Source of the DNA: CAYZAK01 sp964476445
GTDB lineage: Bacteria; CG03; SLGR01; JAGXOG01
NCBI GenBank assembly: GCA_964476445.1
Contig: CAYZAK010000012.1
Coordinates: forward strand, 1 to 45,931
Reading direction: 5' to 3'
Length of the DNA: 45,931 nucleotides
The translations under genes were made by a program, and so were the position numbers. The number at the start of each line of letters is the position of its first letter. Position 1 is the stretch's first letter. The notes under the pieces are model-generated. The model saw nothing but the letters and a program-made list of their open reading frames with translations. It made no database searches and was not told where the DNA came from. Positions 8,109 through 16,593 of this stretch are shown here, piece by piece.

Positions 8109-8664
8109 AATAAATAAAATACTCCTGATTTCCTTTTCTTCCTTTCAATTTTGAAGGATAAGTTCCTATAAACTCCCACCGGTCATCTTTTACTTCCTTC
8201 TTTATCTCTTCAATTACTCGTTTTTGAATGTTTAAATCTTTTATTACTCCGGCTCCCCGGGATGTTTCCCGGTAGGTAGCTTCAAACTGGGGCTTTACCA
8301 GGGCCAAAATACGTTCGCTTACAATATTAAATACTACCGGTAGAACTTTTCTTAAAGAGATAAAAGAAACATCCACCAGAGCGACCTGTGGAAGCGGTTC
8401 AAAACAACTTTTATCCATATTACGGGCATTTACTCTTTCACGGATATCCACCTGTTTTAAATTACGTAATTTATAATCCAGCAGCCCGTATCCTACATCC
8501 ACAGCGTATACCAAGCTGGCACCCCGCAAAAGAGCCACCTGAGTGAATCCTCCATGAGACGCTCCTATGTCAAGAACTATTTTGTTTTTAAAGGGGAAAT
8601 CTATATGTTTAAGAACCCCGGCAAGTTTATCCCCCCCCCGGGATACGTATTTTGAACTACCCAT
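8095..8664 (-). CDS. tlyA: TlyA-family FtsJ-like rRNA methyltransferase lacking the S4 domain
   Basis: A 189-residue Rossmann methyltransferase. SAM-binding VLDIGASHGGFTQVALLRGA is followed by VYAVDVGYGLLDYKLR, VDVSFISLRKVLP and ALVKPQFEA, all diagnostic of TlyA. Family members 2'-O-methylate 16S/23S rRNA and usually have about 250-270 residues with an N-terminal S4 RNA-binding domain. Here the protein begins at SSKYVSRGGDKLAG, exactly where the methyltransferase domain starts. The dxs stop codon lies in the same frame 18 bases upstream, so no longer form is possible. A run of nine G encodes part of SRGGD (8631-8639). The ribosome binding site is weak, suggesting coupling to dxs. Confidence 0.9.
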   Translation of the reverse strand: MGSSKYVSRGGDKLAGVLKHIDFPFKNKIVLDIGASHGGFTQVALLRGASLVYAVDVGYGLLDYKLRNLKQVDIRERVNARNMDKSCFEPLPQVALVDVSFISLRKVLPVVFNIVSERILALVKPQFEATYRETSRGAGVIKDLNIQKRVIEEIKKEVKDDRWEFIGTYPSKLKGRKGNQEYFIYYERI

Positions 8665-8682
8665 AAATGTACAGGCAGTTAC

Positions 8683-10542
8683 TCACAACTTCCGATTATC
8701 AAAAAAGGTTTTAACCGCTGTCCTTACTATACCACCGGCCGTCAATCCCAGATCTTCTCTTAATTTTTGGGCATCTCCGAAAGTAATAAACCTGTCCGGG
8801 ACAGCCATATTAAAAACTTTTACATCCGGGGGCAGAATCCTATCTATTTTTTCACCCGCCGACCCGGAAATGGAATTTTCTTCTATGGTTATTACGCGCC
8901 CGGTTTTTACAGCTGAATTTCGAATAGTATCGGTATCCATCGGTTTTACAAATCTTAAATTTATAACTTCAGTGGATATCCCCTTCTCTTTTTTAAGAAT
9001 ATCTGACGCTTCAATTGCCCGGCCCACCATATTACCGACTCCGATAACTGTTAAATCTTCTCCCTTTTTTATAACTTCCGCTTCACCGGGAGTTATAAAT
9101 TCATATTCTCCTCCAAGATCTGTACCTTCCCCCCTGCCCCTGGGATATCTTATTGCTGCAGGATTATTCCATTTAAAAGCTGAAAATAGTAAGTTTTTCA
9201 ACTCTGCTTCATCAGATGGGGCTGCTAAAATAAGATTGGGTACGGAGGATAGATACGAAATATCAAAAACTCCGTGATGGGTCGGACCGTCTTCGCCCAC
9301 AATTCCGGCCCTGTCAACAGCAAAAATTACCGGGAGATTTTGAAGAGCAACATCATGTACAACCTGATCATAGGCCCGCTGAAGAAAAGAAGAATATATA
9401 GCACACACCGGTTTTAGCCCTTCCCGGGCTAATCCGGCCGCAAAAGTAACTTCATGCTGTTCAGCTATTCCTACATCAAAAAAGCGACCTCTATATTTTT
9501 GGGCGAATTTTTTAAGTCCCGTTCCCGATTCCATAGCCGCCGTTATAGCTACAATATCTTTATCCCGTCCTGCCAGATCCACTAAAGTATCTCCAAATAC
9601 ATCCTGATATTTTGGAGGATCGTCTCCGGTAACTGGCGCCTCGCCGGTTTCTATTTTAAAAGAACCGGTGCCATGAAATCTCTCCGGATTCTCTTCGGCA
9701 GGTTTGTACCCTTTACCTTTTTTAGTTATTACATGCAACAGTTTAGGACCTTTAACATCCGATAGACTTTCTAAATTATCTATCAGCCCTTTTATATTGT
9801 GTCCGTCAACCGGGCCGTAATAATTAAAGCCCAACTCTTCAAAAATCAGCCCCGGAGTTAAAAAAGATTTTGACCGTCGGGCCATTCTCATGATTTCGTT
9901 ACCCCATTTAGGATGTTTTTTTAAAGTGTTCATAACTTTACTTTCAAATTTCTGAAAAGGTTTAAAAGTGAGAATTTTAGTTAAATACTCCCCCATAGCC
10001 CCCACTTTTTTAGAAATAAACATATTGTTATCGTTTAAAATTACCAGCAAATCATTTTTTAAGTGCCCGGCATTGTTCAGACCTTCATAGGCTAGTCCGG
10101 CAGTCATAGCCCCGTCTCCTATCACAGCAGTTACCTTAAAATCTTTTTCTTTAAGGTCCCTGGCCACCGCCATACCCAGAGCAGCGGATATAGAAGTTGA
10201 AGAATGACCCACGCTAAACGCGTCGTACTTGCTTTCAGTTATTTTAGGAAAACCGCATATCCCGTTTAGCTGTCTGAGCTTTGTGAATTTTTTACATCTG
10301 CCGGTTAGAATTTTGTGGGCATAAGCCTGATGTCCCACGTCCCATATTAACTTATCTTTTGGAGTATCCAGAATATAGTGCAGGGCAATAGTCAATTCAA
10401 CCACTCCGAGACTGGGAGCTATATGGCCCCCGCAACTGGAGGTAACCTCTATTATCAAATTTCTGATTTCGGAGGCTAGCTTATCTAGATCCTGTTTATC
10501 TATATTTTTTAAATCCCGCGGCGAATTTATATTTTCTAACAT
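8683..10542 (-). CDS. dxs: 1-deoxy-D-xylulose-5-phosphate synthase
   Basis: A 619-residue thiamine-diphosphate enzyme that condenses pyruvate and glyceraldehyde-3-phosphate in the first step of the MEP isoprenoid pathway. Visible motifs are GGH at 38-40, DVGHQAYAHKILTGR, the ThDP/Mg motif GDGAMTAG (142-149) with NDN (170-172), and the transketolase pyrimidine-binding region (GIAEQHEVTFAAGLA, DGPTHHGVFDISYL). A C-terminal transketolase domain follows. The length is normal. The ATG overlaps the ispA stop by one base. The order xseA-xseB-ispA-dxs-tlyA is a classic conserved operon. Confidence 0.98.
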   Translation of the reverse strand: MLENINSPRDLKNIDKQDLDKLASEIRNLIIEVTSSCGGHIAPSLGVVELTIALHYILDTPKDKLIWDVGHQAYAHKILTGRCKKFTKLRQLNGICGFPKITESKYDAFSVGHSSTSISAALGMAVARDLKEKDFKVTAVIGDGAMTAGLAYEGLNNAGHLKNDLLVILNDNNMFISKKVGAMGEYLTKILTFKPFQKFESKVMNTLKKHPKWGNEIMRMARRSKSFLTPGLIFEELGFNYYGPVDGHNIKGLIDNLESLSDVKGPKLLHVITKKGKGYKPAEENPERFHGTGSFKIETGEAPVTGDDPPKYQDVFGDTLVDLAGRDKDIVAITAAMESGTGLKKFAQKYRGRFFDVGIAEQHEVTFAAGLAREGLKPVCAIYSSFLQRAYDQVVHDVALQNLPVIFAVDRAGIVGEDGPTHHGVFDISYLSSVPNLILAAPSDEAELKNLLFSAFKWNNPAAIRYPRGRGEGTDLGGEYEFITPGEAEVIKKGEDLTVIGVGNMVGRAIEASDILKKEKGISTEVINLRFVKPMDTDTIRNSAVKTGRVITIEENSISGSAGEKIDRILPPDVKVFNMAVPDRFITFGDAQKLREDLGLTAGGIVRTAVKTFFDNRKL

Positions 10543-11348
10543 TATTTATCCCTTTTAACTATAAATTCAGCAAGTTCCCTGAGTAACTCTGTAGATGCTC
10601 CGGATTTAATATTCTGCAACCCGGCCAACTGTTTTTTAGCTTCCTCACTTATCTTTTCTGCTTCCGTAATAGTTTTATCTTTATTTTTATACTCTCTGTC
10701 AAGTACATCGTCTTTAAGTTGAAAAGCCCGGCCTATCTGTACGCCGTATTTTCTTATCACTTTACTGTCCTTTTCATCCAGCCCCCCCACTCTGGCCCCC
10801 AGCATGGTGGCCGCTTCAAATAAACGGGCTGTCTTTAGTTTATTGATATAATCAAGATTTACATCCTTATCATCATATATATCCGCCGCCTGACCTCCTA
10901 CCATTCCCAGCGGACCGGCGGTATCGGCCATTATCCCAATAAGTTTTACATTTTCAGTTAAATGTAATAAATTAAATGCTTCCGTCAAAAGAGCATCTCC
11001 GGCCAGAATTCCCATAGCTTCCCCAAATTTTTTATGATTTGTGAGGTGCCCCCTGCGGTAATTATCATTGTCCAGCGCCGGCAGATCATCATGTATTAAA
11101 GAATAAGTGTGAATATATTCAATTGCCGTCAATGTCTTTTCTAAAATTTTGGGATCCGGATTACCAAGTTCGGCTACCCATTTTACAATGACAGGGCGGA
11201 CTCTTTTGCCTCCCGTGAAAAGGGAATACTCCATAGCCCGGTACAGAGGCCAATAAATTTTTTTACCTCTTTTTTGGGATATTTTTTTTATAATTTCATC
11301 TACTTCGTTCTTGGTGCGGGTATATTTTATTTTAAATTTTTCATTCAT
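10542..11348 (-). CDS. ispA: Polyprenyl synthetase (farnesyl/geranylgeranyl diphosphate synthase)
   Basis: A 268-residue trans-isoprenyl diphosphate synthase. The first Asp-rich motif is in YSLIHDDLPALDNDNYRRG, the second in GRAFQLKDDVLD. GGKRVRPV lies near the N-terminus for isopentenyl diphosphate binding, with GGQAADI in the middle. It builds C15 (or C20) diphosphate for UppS and other prenyl users. It overlaps xseB by 4 bases and dxs by 1 base. Chain length cannot be told with confidence from the residues before the first Asp motif. The protein is slightly short at the C-terminus compared with E. coli IspA (299). Confidence 0.93.
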   Translation of the reverse strand: MNEKFKIKYTRTKNEVDEIIKKISQKRGKKIYWPLYRAMEYSLFTGGKRVRPVIVKWVAELGNPDPKILEKTLTAIEYIHTYSLIHDDLPALDNDNYRRGHLTNHKKFGEAMGILAGDALLTEAFNLLHLTENVKLIGIMADTAGPLGMVGGQAADIYDDKDVNLDYINKLKTARLFEAATMLGARVGGLDEKDSKVIRKYGVQIGRAFQLKDDVLDREYKNKDKTITEAEKISEEAKKQLAGLQNIKSGASTELLRELAEFIVKRDK

Positions 11349-11605
11349 AAATTATTATCCGGCTGATCTTTTATATTAAAATCCTCTTCTTTGAGCTCAC
11401 CGTCACTATCCTTTAATATTTTTATTCTATTTGCTGCTTTGCCCAGTTTATCTTTGCATATTTTTTTTAAATTTATTCCTCTTTCATATAATTTTAAAGA
11501 CTCTTTAAGAGAAAGATCGCCGCCAGCTAATCTGGAAGTGATTTCTTCAAGTTCTTTTAAGGCCTGTTCAAACTCAATATTTTTTTTCTGTTTTTTATCG
11601 CCCAT
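11345..11605 (-). CDS. xseB: Exodeoxyribonuclease VII small subunit
   Basis: An 86-residue acidic helical protein with the XseB core FEQALKELEEITSRLAGGDL then SLKESLKLYERGINLKKICK. Several small subunits bind the long helix of XseA to form ExoVII, which degrades single-stranded DNA. The acidic C-terminal tail follows the conserved helical pair. It sits 14 bases after xseA and overlaps ispA by 4 bases. Confidence 0.93.
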   Translation of the reverse strand: MGDKKQKKNIEFEQALKELEEITSRLAGGDLSLKESLKLYERGINLKKICKDKLGKAANRIKILKDSDGELKEEDFNIKDQPDNNL

Positions 11606-11619
11606 CTAATACCTCCCCG

Positions 11620-12864
11620 CTAACTACCTTCTTTATTTTTCTGATCCCATTTTTCTTGTGTATCAACTGCCTCTATTTTACTGTCAGCAACACCCCGGTA
11701 AAAAAATATTTTTACCGCATCGTTAACCTCTAAATCAAAGGCATCTTTTATTATTTTATCACTTTTTTCCTTCTGGGTAAAACTGTACCCTCTTTTCAAA
11801 GTGGCCCTAGGGGATAAAGTTTCAAGATTATCCTCCATTTTCTCCAGCTTATGAGTTTTTTGTTCCAAAGTCTTTTGAAGCTCCCGAAGTAAATTTTCTG
11901 ATGAATAATCAAATTCCTGTATTTTTCTTTCTATAATAAACTCCGGGTTTTTGTATATATTTTCTTTACCGGATCTGATTAGCCGGCGGGTCAAAGATTT
12001 AAATTTATGGTTAAGAGATCTCCTAAGTAAAATCTGATTTCTATTTAACCTTTTTAGAAGTTCGGCTTTGTTTTTCACCACCAGCTCCGCAGCCGCCGAA
12101 GGAGTAGGAGCTCTTAAATCCGCTACAAAATCAGCAATAGTAAAGTCCACTTCGTGACCGACTGCCGAAATTACAGGTATTTTAGAAGTAAATATCTCCC
12201 GACCGACAATTTCCCGGTTGAACGGCCAAAGATCCTCTAAAGACCCTCCGCCCCGGCCCACAATTATTACATCAATATCTGATCGGGTTTTATTTAATTT
12301 TTTCAGGGCCCCGGCGATTTCTCCGGCTGACTCCGGGCCCTGTACTCTTACCGGGTAAATCAAGAGTTCTACTCCGGCAAAACGCCGGGTTATTACATTT
12401 ATTATATCTTTTATTGCAGCCCCTGTAGAAGAAGTAACTACGCCTATCTTACGGGGAAAAGAAGGCAGTTCTTTTTTATATTTGGATTTAAACAGACCTT
12501 CTTCTTTTAATTTTCTTTTCAACTTCAAAAATTTTTTTTCCAGCTCCCCCTCCCCCCTCTTTTTCATATCCCACACTTTAATCTGGTAACGACCGGACCG
12601 GACAAATATCCCCAGATTACCCCGGACCATAACTTTCATACCCCGTTCAGGTGAAAATGTAAGTTTTCTGTTTACCCCCCTGAACATAACCGCGTCTATG
12701 GATGCATTTTTGTCTTTTAAAGTAAAATACATGTGCCCGGAAGCTGCTTGCTTAAAATTTGAAACTTCCCCTTCAATCCAGACCGATCGGAATTCCTTTT
12801 CAAGTAATTTAGCGGCTAAATTATTTATCTCACTAACTTTATATATGTTTTCTATAGAGTTCAT
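11620..12864 (-). CDS. xseA: Exodeoxyribonuclease VII large subunit
   Basis: A 414-residue catalytic subunit of ExoVII. An N-terminal OB-fold binds single-stranded DNA (VWIEGEVSNFKQAASGHMYF). The catalytic domain shows GVVTSSTGAAIKDI, VIIVGRGGGSLEDLWPFNRE and VISAVGHEVDFTIADFVAD with PTPSAAAEL, all family signatures. A long coiled-coil helical region and the C-terminal LSPRATLKRGYSF segment complete it. It overlaps folD by 26 bases. Length and motif set are normal. Confidence 0.97.
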   Translation of the reverse strand: MNSIENIYKVSEINNLAAKLLEKEFRSVWIEGEVSNFKQAASGHMYFTLKDKNASIDAVMFRGVNRKLTFSPERGMKVMVRGNLGIFVRSGRYQIKVWDMKKRGEGELEKKFLKLKRKLKEEGLFKSKYKKELPSFPRKIGVVTSSTGAAIKDIINVITRRFAGVELLIYPVRVQGPESAGEIAGALKKLNKTRSDIDVIIVGRGGGSLEDLWPFNREIVGREIFTSKIPVISAVGHEVDFTIADFVADLRAPTPSAAAELVVKNKAELLKRLNRNQILLRRSLNHKFKSLTRRLIRSGKENIYKNPEFIIERKIQEFDYSSENLLRELQKTLEQKTHKLEKMEDNLETLSPRATLKRGYSFTQKEKSDKIIKDAFDLEVNDAVKIFFYRGVADSKIEAVDTQEKWDQKNKEGS

Positions 12865-13678
12865 AAGTATTTTTAAAAAGATAGGCTAAAGTTAACGCCC
12901 CCACTCCACCTACCACCGGCGAGATCCGGGCTTTTTTAATCGCTTTTTTAAAATCGACATCCCCGACAATTTCTCCGTCAACTTCATTTGTCCCCACATC
13001 CACAATTACCGCGCCTTTTTTTACATAATCCGCCTTTATTAAATTAGGTACTCCGGCAGCGGCTACTATAATATCCGCATTGCGAGTATACTTTTTAAGA
13101 GGTGTTGAACGGTAATGACACATGGTAACGGTAGCCTCCGCCTGGGCCAGTAAAACAGACGCGGGCATCCCAACCACATTGCTTATTCCCACCACTGTCA
13201 CATCTTTACCCACCAGAGCAATATTATTACCTTTTAAAATTTTAAGTATAGCCTGGGCGGTTGCCGGATAAACGCCCTTATCACCGGTAAGAAGTTTTCC
13301 CTGATTGTAGGGAGTCTGTCCATCGATATCTTTACCGGGAGAAAGAGCGTTTAAAACTTTCTTTTTATCTATATTGTCCGGTAGGGGAACCTGAATTAAA
13401 ATTCCATCAATAATTTTATCTTTATTATAAGCTTCTATAACTTTAATTAATTCTCCGGTCGTCGTACTTTCAAAATTTTCTATTTTTACCGATATACCAT
13501 CTTTCTTTCCTTTTTTCTGAATCAGACCGGCATAGTATTTACTGGCCCGGTCCGAACCGGCTATCAGCACCGCCAATCCGGGAGATCTTTGAGCCGGACC
13601 TTCCTTTATTTTTTTACGGATAGAAATTCTGATCTTCCCGGCTATTTTTTTTCCTTTTAAAATTGAGTAGTGCTCCAT
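12839..13678 (-). CDS. folD: Methylenetetrahydrofolate dehydrogenase/cyclohydrolase, divergent signatures
   Basis: A 279-residue bifunctional enzyme of one-carbon metabolism that interconverts 5,10-methylene-, methenyl- and 10-formyl-tetrahydrofolate. Conserved features seen: SKYYAGLIQKKGKK (Tyr48/49, Lys55/56 region), GILIQVPLPDNI with Gln96, and KDIDG with Asp119. Unusual features: the cofactor motif usually written GRSxIVGxP is GISNVVGMP here (164-172), losing the Arg that commonly contacts the NADP 2'-phosphate. The C-terminal PGGVGPMT signature is VGGVGALT (256-263). It starts 2 bases after ymdB and overlaps xseA. It is placed firmly in FolD, but cofactor choice may differ. Confidence 0.93.
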   Translation of the reverse strand: MEHYSILKGKKIAGKIRISIRKKIKEGPAQRSPGLAVLIAGSDRASKYYAGLIQKKGKKDGISVKIENFESTTTGELIKVIEAYNKDKIIDGILIQVPLPDNIDKKKVLNALSPGKDIDGQTPYNQGKLLTGDKGVYPATAQAILKILKGNNIALVGKDVTVVGISNVVGMPASVLLAQAEATVTMCHYRSTPLKKYTRNADIIVAAAGVPNLIKADYVKKGAVIVDVGTNEVDGEIVGDVDFKKAIKKARISPVVGGVGALTLAYLFKNTYELYRKHI

Positions 13679-13680
13679 AG

Positions 13681-14460
13681 TTATACTTCCACCCCCAAAT
13701 CCACCGGTTTAATGGAAAGAGCTTTGCCGGTATCCTGATTTACTTTTATAATAACTCCCTGGATACGTTCATCCCCTTTGGCAACTTTAAACCTAAATGG
13801 CATGCCGGTTATAAATTTATTGATTATTTCTTCCTTTTTAACACCGATAACTCCGTTTATGGACCCGGTCATCCCCGCATCGCTAATGTAAGCTGTACCC
13901 TCATTCAGCAGCCGGGCATCAGCCGTCTGCACATGGGTGTGGGTCCCTATAAGAGCACTAACTTTACCGTCTAAATACCAGCCCATAGCAATTTTTTCCG
14001 AGGTTGCTTCGGCATGAAAATCAACAATTTTTACGGGTATCTTTTGAATTTTATCCAATATCTTATCTATTACAGCAAAAGGACAGTCAATATTTTCCAA
14101 AAAAACCCGGCCCTGAATATTTATTACGGCAACCTGTAAATTGTTCAGCTTAAAAATATTATATCCTCGTCCCGGCGCCACACGGGGATAATTTGCCGGC
14201 CGGAGTATCCGGGGGTCTTTTTCTATGACAGGAAATATCTCTTTTCTCTTCCAAATATGGTTGCCAGAAGTCACGGCGTCAATGCCTCTGCGGATAAGAT
14301 TATTTAATAATTTAGGGGTTATCCCCAGCCCACCGGCAGCATTTTCACAATTAGCTATTACAAAATCTGCTTTTTCTCTTTTTACCAAATTACTCAGACC
14401 TTCATTTATCGCCTTCCTGCCCGGTTTTCCCACTATATCACCAATAAATAAAATATTCAA
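13681..14460 (-). CDS. ymdB: YmdB-family metallophosphoesterase
   Basis: A 259-residue calcineurin-like phosphoesterase of the YmdB (TIGR00282-type) family. Metal ligands are visible in order: GDIVGKPGR with Asp8, ANCENAAGG with Glu39/Asn40, TSGNHIW with Asn67/His68, DFHAEATSEK and GTHTHVQTAD. Characterised members hydrolyse 2',3'-cyclic nucleotides and influence RNase Y-dependent RNA levels and biofilm genes in Bacillus. The rny-ymdB neighbourhood is conserved here. It follows rny after 32 bases. Length is normal. Confidence 0.94.
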   Translation of the reverse strand: MNILFIGDIVGKPGRKAINEGLSNLVKREKADFVIANCENAAGGLGITPKLLNNLIRRGIDAVTSGNHIWKRKEIFPVIEKDPRILRPANYPRVAPGRGYNIFKLNNLQVAVINIQGRVFLENIDCPFAVIDKILDKIQKIPVKIVDFHAEATSEKIAMGWYLDGKVSALIGTHTHVQTADARLLNEGTAYISDAGMTGSINGVIGVKKEEIINKFITGMPFRFKVAKGDERIQGVIIKVNQDTGKALSIKPVDLGVEV

Positions 14461-14492
14461 TTTTTAAACTCCTTGCCCTGTACTACTATAAA

Positions 14493-16034
14493 TCATTTAG
14501 CCACTTCCGAACTTTTTAAATTACGGATAACGGTAACTTTAATTTCCCCCGGATATTCCACATTATTTTCTATTTTTTCCGCACATTTTTTAGCTATATT
14601 AGCAGCCTCTAAATCACCTACCTTCTCCGGCTCCACTATTATTCTTATTTCCCTTCCCGCCGATACACAGTACGCCTCCCGTACCCCGTCAAAATTAGTG
14701 GCAATTTCTTCCACTTTATTCATCCTTTTAACGTAAAACTGCACATTTTCTTTTCTGGCTCCCGGCCGGGAAGCCGATATGGCGTCCGCCGCTTCTATAA
14801 GTACCGCTTCTGACGTTTCCGGGTCAACATCCTCATGATGAGCTTCAACTGCATTTTGCAATCTGTTACTTTCTCCAAATTTCTTAACTAAATCAGCTCC
14901 TATCCGGGAGTGTTTTCCCTCTATTTCCCGGTCCACGGCTTTTCCTATGTCATGTAAAAATCCGGCGCGCCGGGCGAACTCCCCATCAATATTTAACTCA
15001 TCAGCCATCACCCCGGCAAGATTAGCCACTTCCACCGAATGCTGCAAAACATTCTGGCCGTAAGAAGTTCTGTACTTAAGTTTACCCAGTAATTTAATTT
15101 CTTCATCATGGAGTCCCACCACCTTTGCCTCCAGGGCTGCCTCCTCACCGGTCTTTATTATAGTATCATCGACCTCTTTTTTAACCTTTTTAACCACCTC
15201 TTCAATCCGAACCGGTTGAATCCTGCCGTCTTTGATAAGCAATTCCAAAGATTCTTTTGCAATCTGCCGTCTTATTCCGTCAAACGAGGAGACAGTTATA
15301 ATACCCGGAGTATCATCGATTATAATATTTACTCCTGTTGCTGCCTCAAGTGCCCTTATATTTCTGCCTTCTCTTCCTATTATTCTGCCTTTCATATCAT
15401 CATTCGGAAGTTCCACCGTGGTAACTGTAATTTCCTGGGTCACATCGGACGCGTTTCTCTGGATTGCCCGGGTTATTATTTCCATGGACTCCCGCTGAGC
15501 GTCTCGTCGGGCGTTATCGACTATCCTCTTATATGCTCTTTGAGCTTCATTTCGGGCATTTTCTTCCACTCTTTTCATTAATTCCTTTCTGGCCTGTTTC
15601 GGAGATAACTTGGAAATCTTTTGAAGCTCGCTCTGTTCTTTCTTTTTTATTCTTCGGATCTCTTCTTCTTTATCACTATACTTTTTCTCCAGTTGTTTCA
15701 TGTTTTTTTCACGGTCGGATATTTTACTTTCTTTACTCTGCAGTACATCGGCTTTTTGTTCCAGTTTTCTAAGTCGTTGCTTAATATCTTTTTCTTTTTG
15801 AGCTATCTCTTCCCGGATATCTTTATTTTCAGCTTTAAAATCTTTTTTAAACTGCTTTTTCTCCTGTTCTAATTTTTCTTCTTTAAACTTTAATTTCTCT
15901 GCTGTCTTATTTTTTATTTTATTTATACGCCGGTTAATATCGGTATTTTTTTGTTTTGCATTACTGCGGTCGTATACACTTTTAGACAACGCCCCTATTA
16001 AAATACCTGCCAGTATATATATAAAAATATTCAT
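14493..16034 (-). CDS. rny: Ribonuclease Y
   Basis: A 513-residue membrane-anchored endoribonuclease. It has an N-terminal transmembrane helix (about 3-18), a long charged coiled coil (about 25-190), a KH RNA-binding domain with GRIIGREGRNIR (216-227), and an HD domain with HDIGK (361-365) and the downstream EAHHEDVDPETSEA. It initiates mRNA decay in organisms that lack RNase E. The length is typical (about 510-520). It lies 1 base after the 5-FCL gene and upstream of ymdB, a conserved pairing. Confidence 0.98.
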   Translation of the reverse strand: MNIFIYILAGILIGALSKSVYDRSNAKQKNTDINRRINKIKNKTAEKLKFKEEKLEQEKKQFKKDFKAENKDIREEIAQKEKDIKQRLRKLEQKADVLQSKESKISDREKNMKQLEKKYSDKEEEIRRIKKKEQSELQKISKLSPKQARKELMKRVEENARNEAQRAYKRIVDNARRDAQRESMEIITRAIQRNASDVTQEITVTTVELPNDDMKGRIIGREGRNIRALEAATGVNIIIDDTPGIITVSSFDGIRRQIAKESLELLIKDGRIQPVRIEEVVKKVKKEVDDTIIKTGEEAALEAKVVGLHDEEIKLLGKLKYRTSYGQNVLQHSVEVANLAGVMADELNIDGEFARRAGFLHDIGKAVDREIEGKHSRIGADLVKKFGESNRLQNAVEAHHEDVDPETSEAVLIEAADAISASRPGARKENVQFYVKRMNKVEEIATNFDGVREAYCVSAGREIRIIVEPEKVGDLEAANIAKKCAEKIENNVEYPGEIKVTVIRNLKSSEVAK

Positions 16035-16035
16035 A

Positions 16036-16593
16036 TTAATCTCCTTTTTCTGTTATTACATCATCGACTTTTACATCATGCTTTTCAGAAGGTAAATCCC
16101 TGCAAAGCTGTAAACTATAACATACCCCTAAAAGTATAGTCTTATCTGAAATATCTTTTAAAAACCGATCATAGTATCCTTTTCCTCTGCCCAACCGAGT
16201 ACCATCTTTAGAAAAAGCTACCCCCGGAACTAAAATAACCTCTAAAATTTTAGGACTGACCGGACCTATTTTTTTTCCTTCCGGTTCTAAAATACCGAAC
16301 TTTCCTTTTTTAAAACTTGTATTTTTATTTATACGGGCAACTTTTAGATCTTTTCCTCGAACTACCGGCAAAAAAACATTTTTGCGGCGGTTCAGTAAAT
16401 ATTTTAAAAGAAAGCCAGTATCTACTTCATCAGCGGTTGATTTATACAACATAATATTTAACGATTTTTTAATTTCCGGCCGGTTAACAATGGTTTTAAA
16501 TATTTTCCTATCCCATATTTTCTTTTTCTCGGATGGGATAGAACGCCGGTGACACTGTTTTTCATTTCTATACTGTTTCTTTTTCTGTTTCAT
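16036..16593 (-). CDS. 5-formyltetrahydrofolate cyclo-ligase
   Basis: A 185-residue ATP-dependent enzyme that converts 5-formyl-THF to 5,10-methenyl-THF. The signature GTRLGRGKGYYDRFL, with VPGVAFSKDG before it and HDVKVDDVITEKG at the C-terminus, is diagnostic of the YgfA/Fau/5-FCL family. The N-terminal helix is Lys-rich and diverged. It overlaps rarA by 26 bases and abuts rny. In many bacteria this gene lies next to zapA and 6S RNA. Here rarA is interposed, and the RNA lies just upstream of rarA. Confidence 0.93.
   Translation of the reverse strand: MKQKKKQYRNEKQCHRRSIPSEKKKIWDRKIFKTIVNRPEIKKSLNIMLYKSTADEVDTGFLLKYLLNRRKNVFLPVVRGKDLKVARINKNTSFKKGKFGILEPEGKKIGPVSPKILEVILVPGVAFSKDGTRLGRGKGYYDRFLKDISDKTILLGVCYSLQLCRDLPSEKHDVKVDDVITEKGD

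Noticed and set aside
8631..8700. A frameshift in the G9 tract hiding an S4 domain of TlyA
   Set aside because: The intact dxs coding sequence reaches to 8683, leaving no room for an upstream S4 domain in any frame without a large overlap, and no S4-like sequence was seen.
8567..9277. A 236-codon plus-strand open frame opposite dxs
   Set aside because: It is antisense to conserved dxs sequence, with no homology pattern or ribosome binding site. It is a mirror of codon usage. The same holds for other long plus-strand frames such as 7264-7665, 15108-15581, 30992-31384 and 37631-37969.
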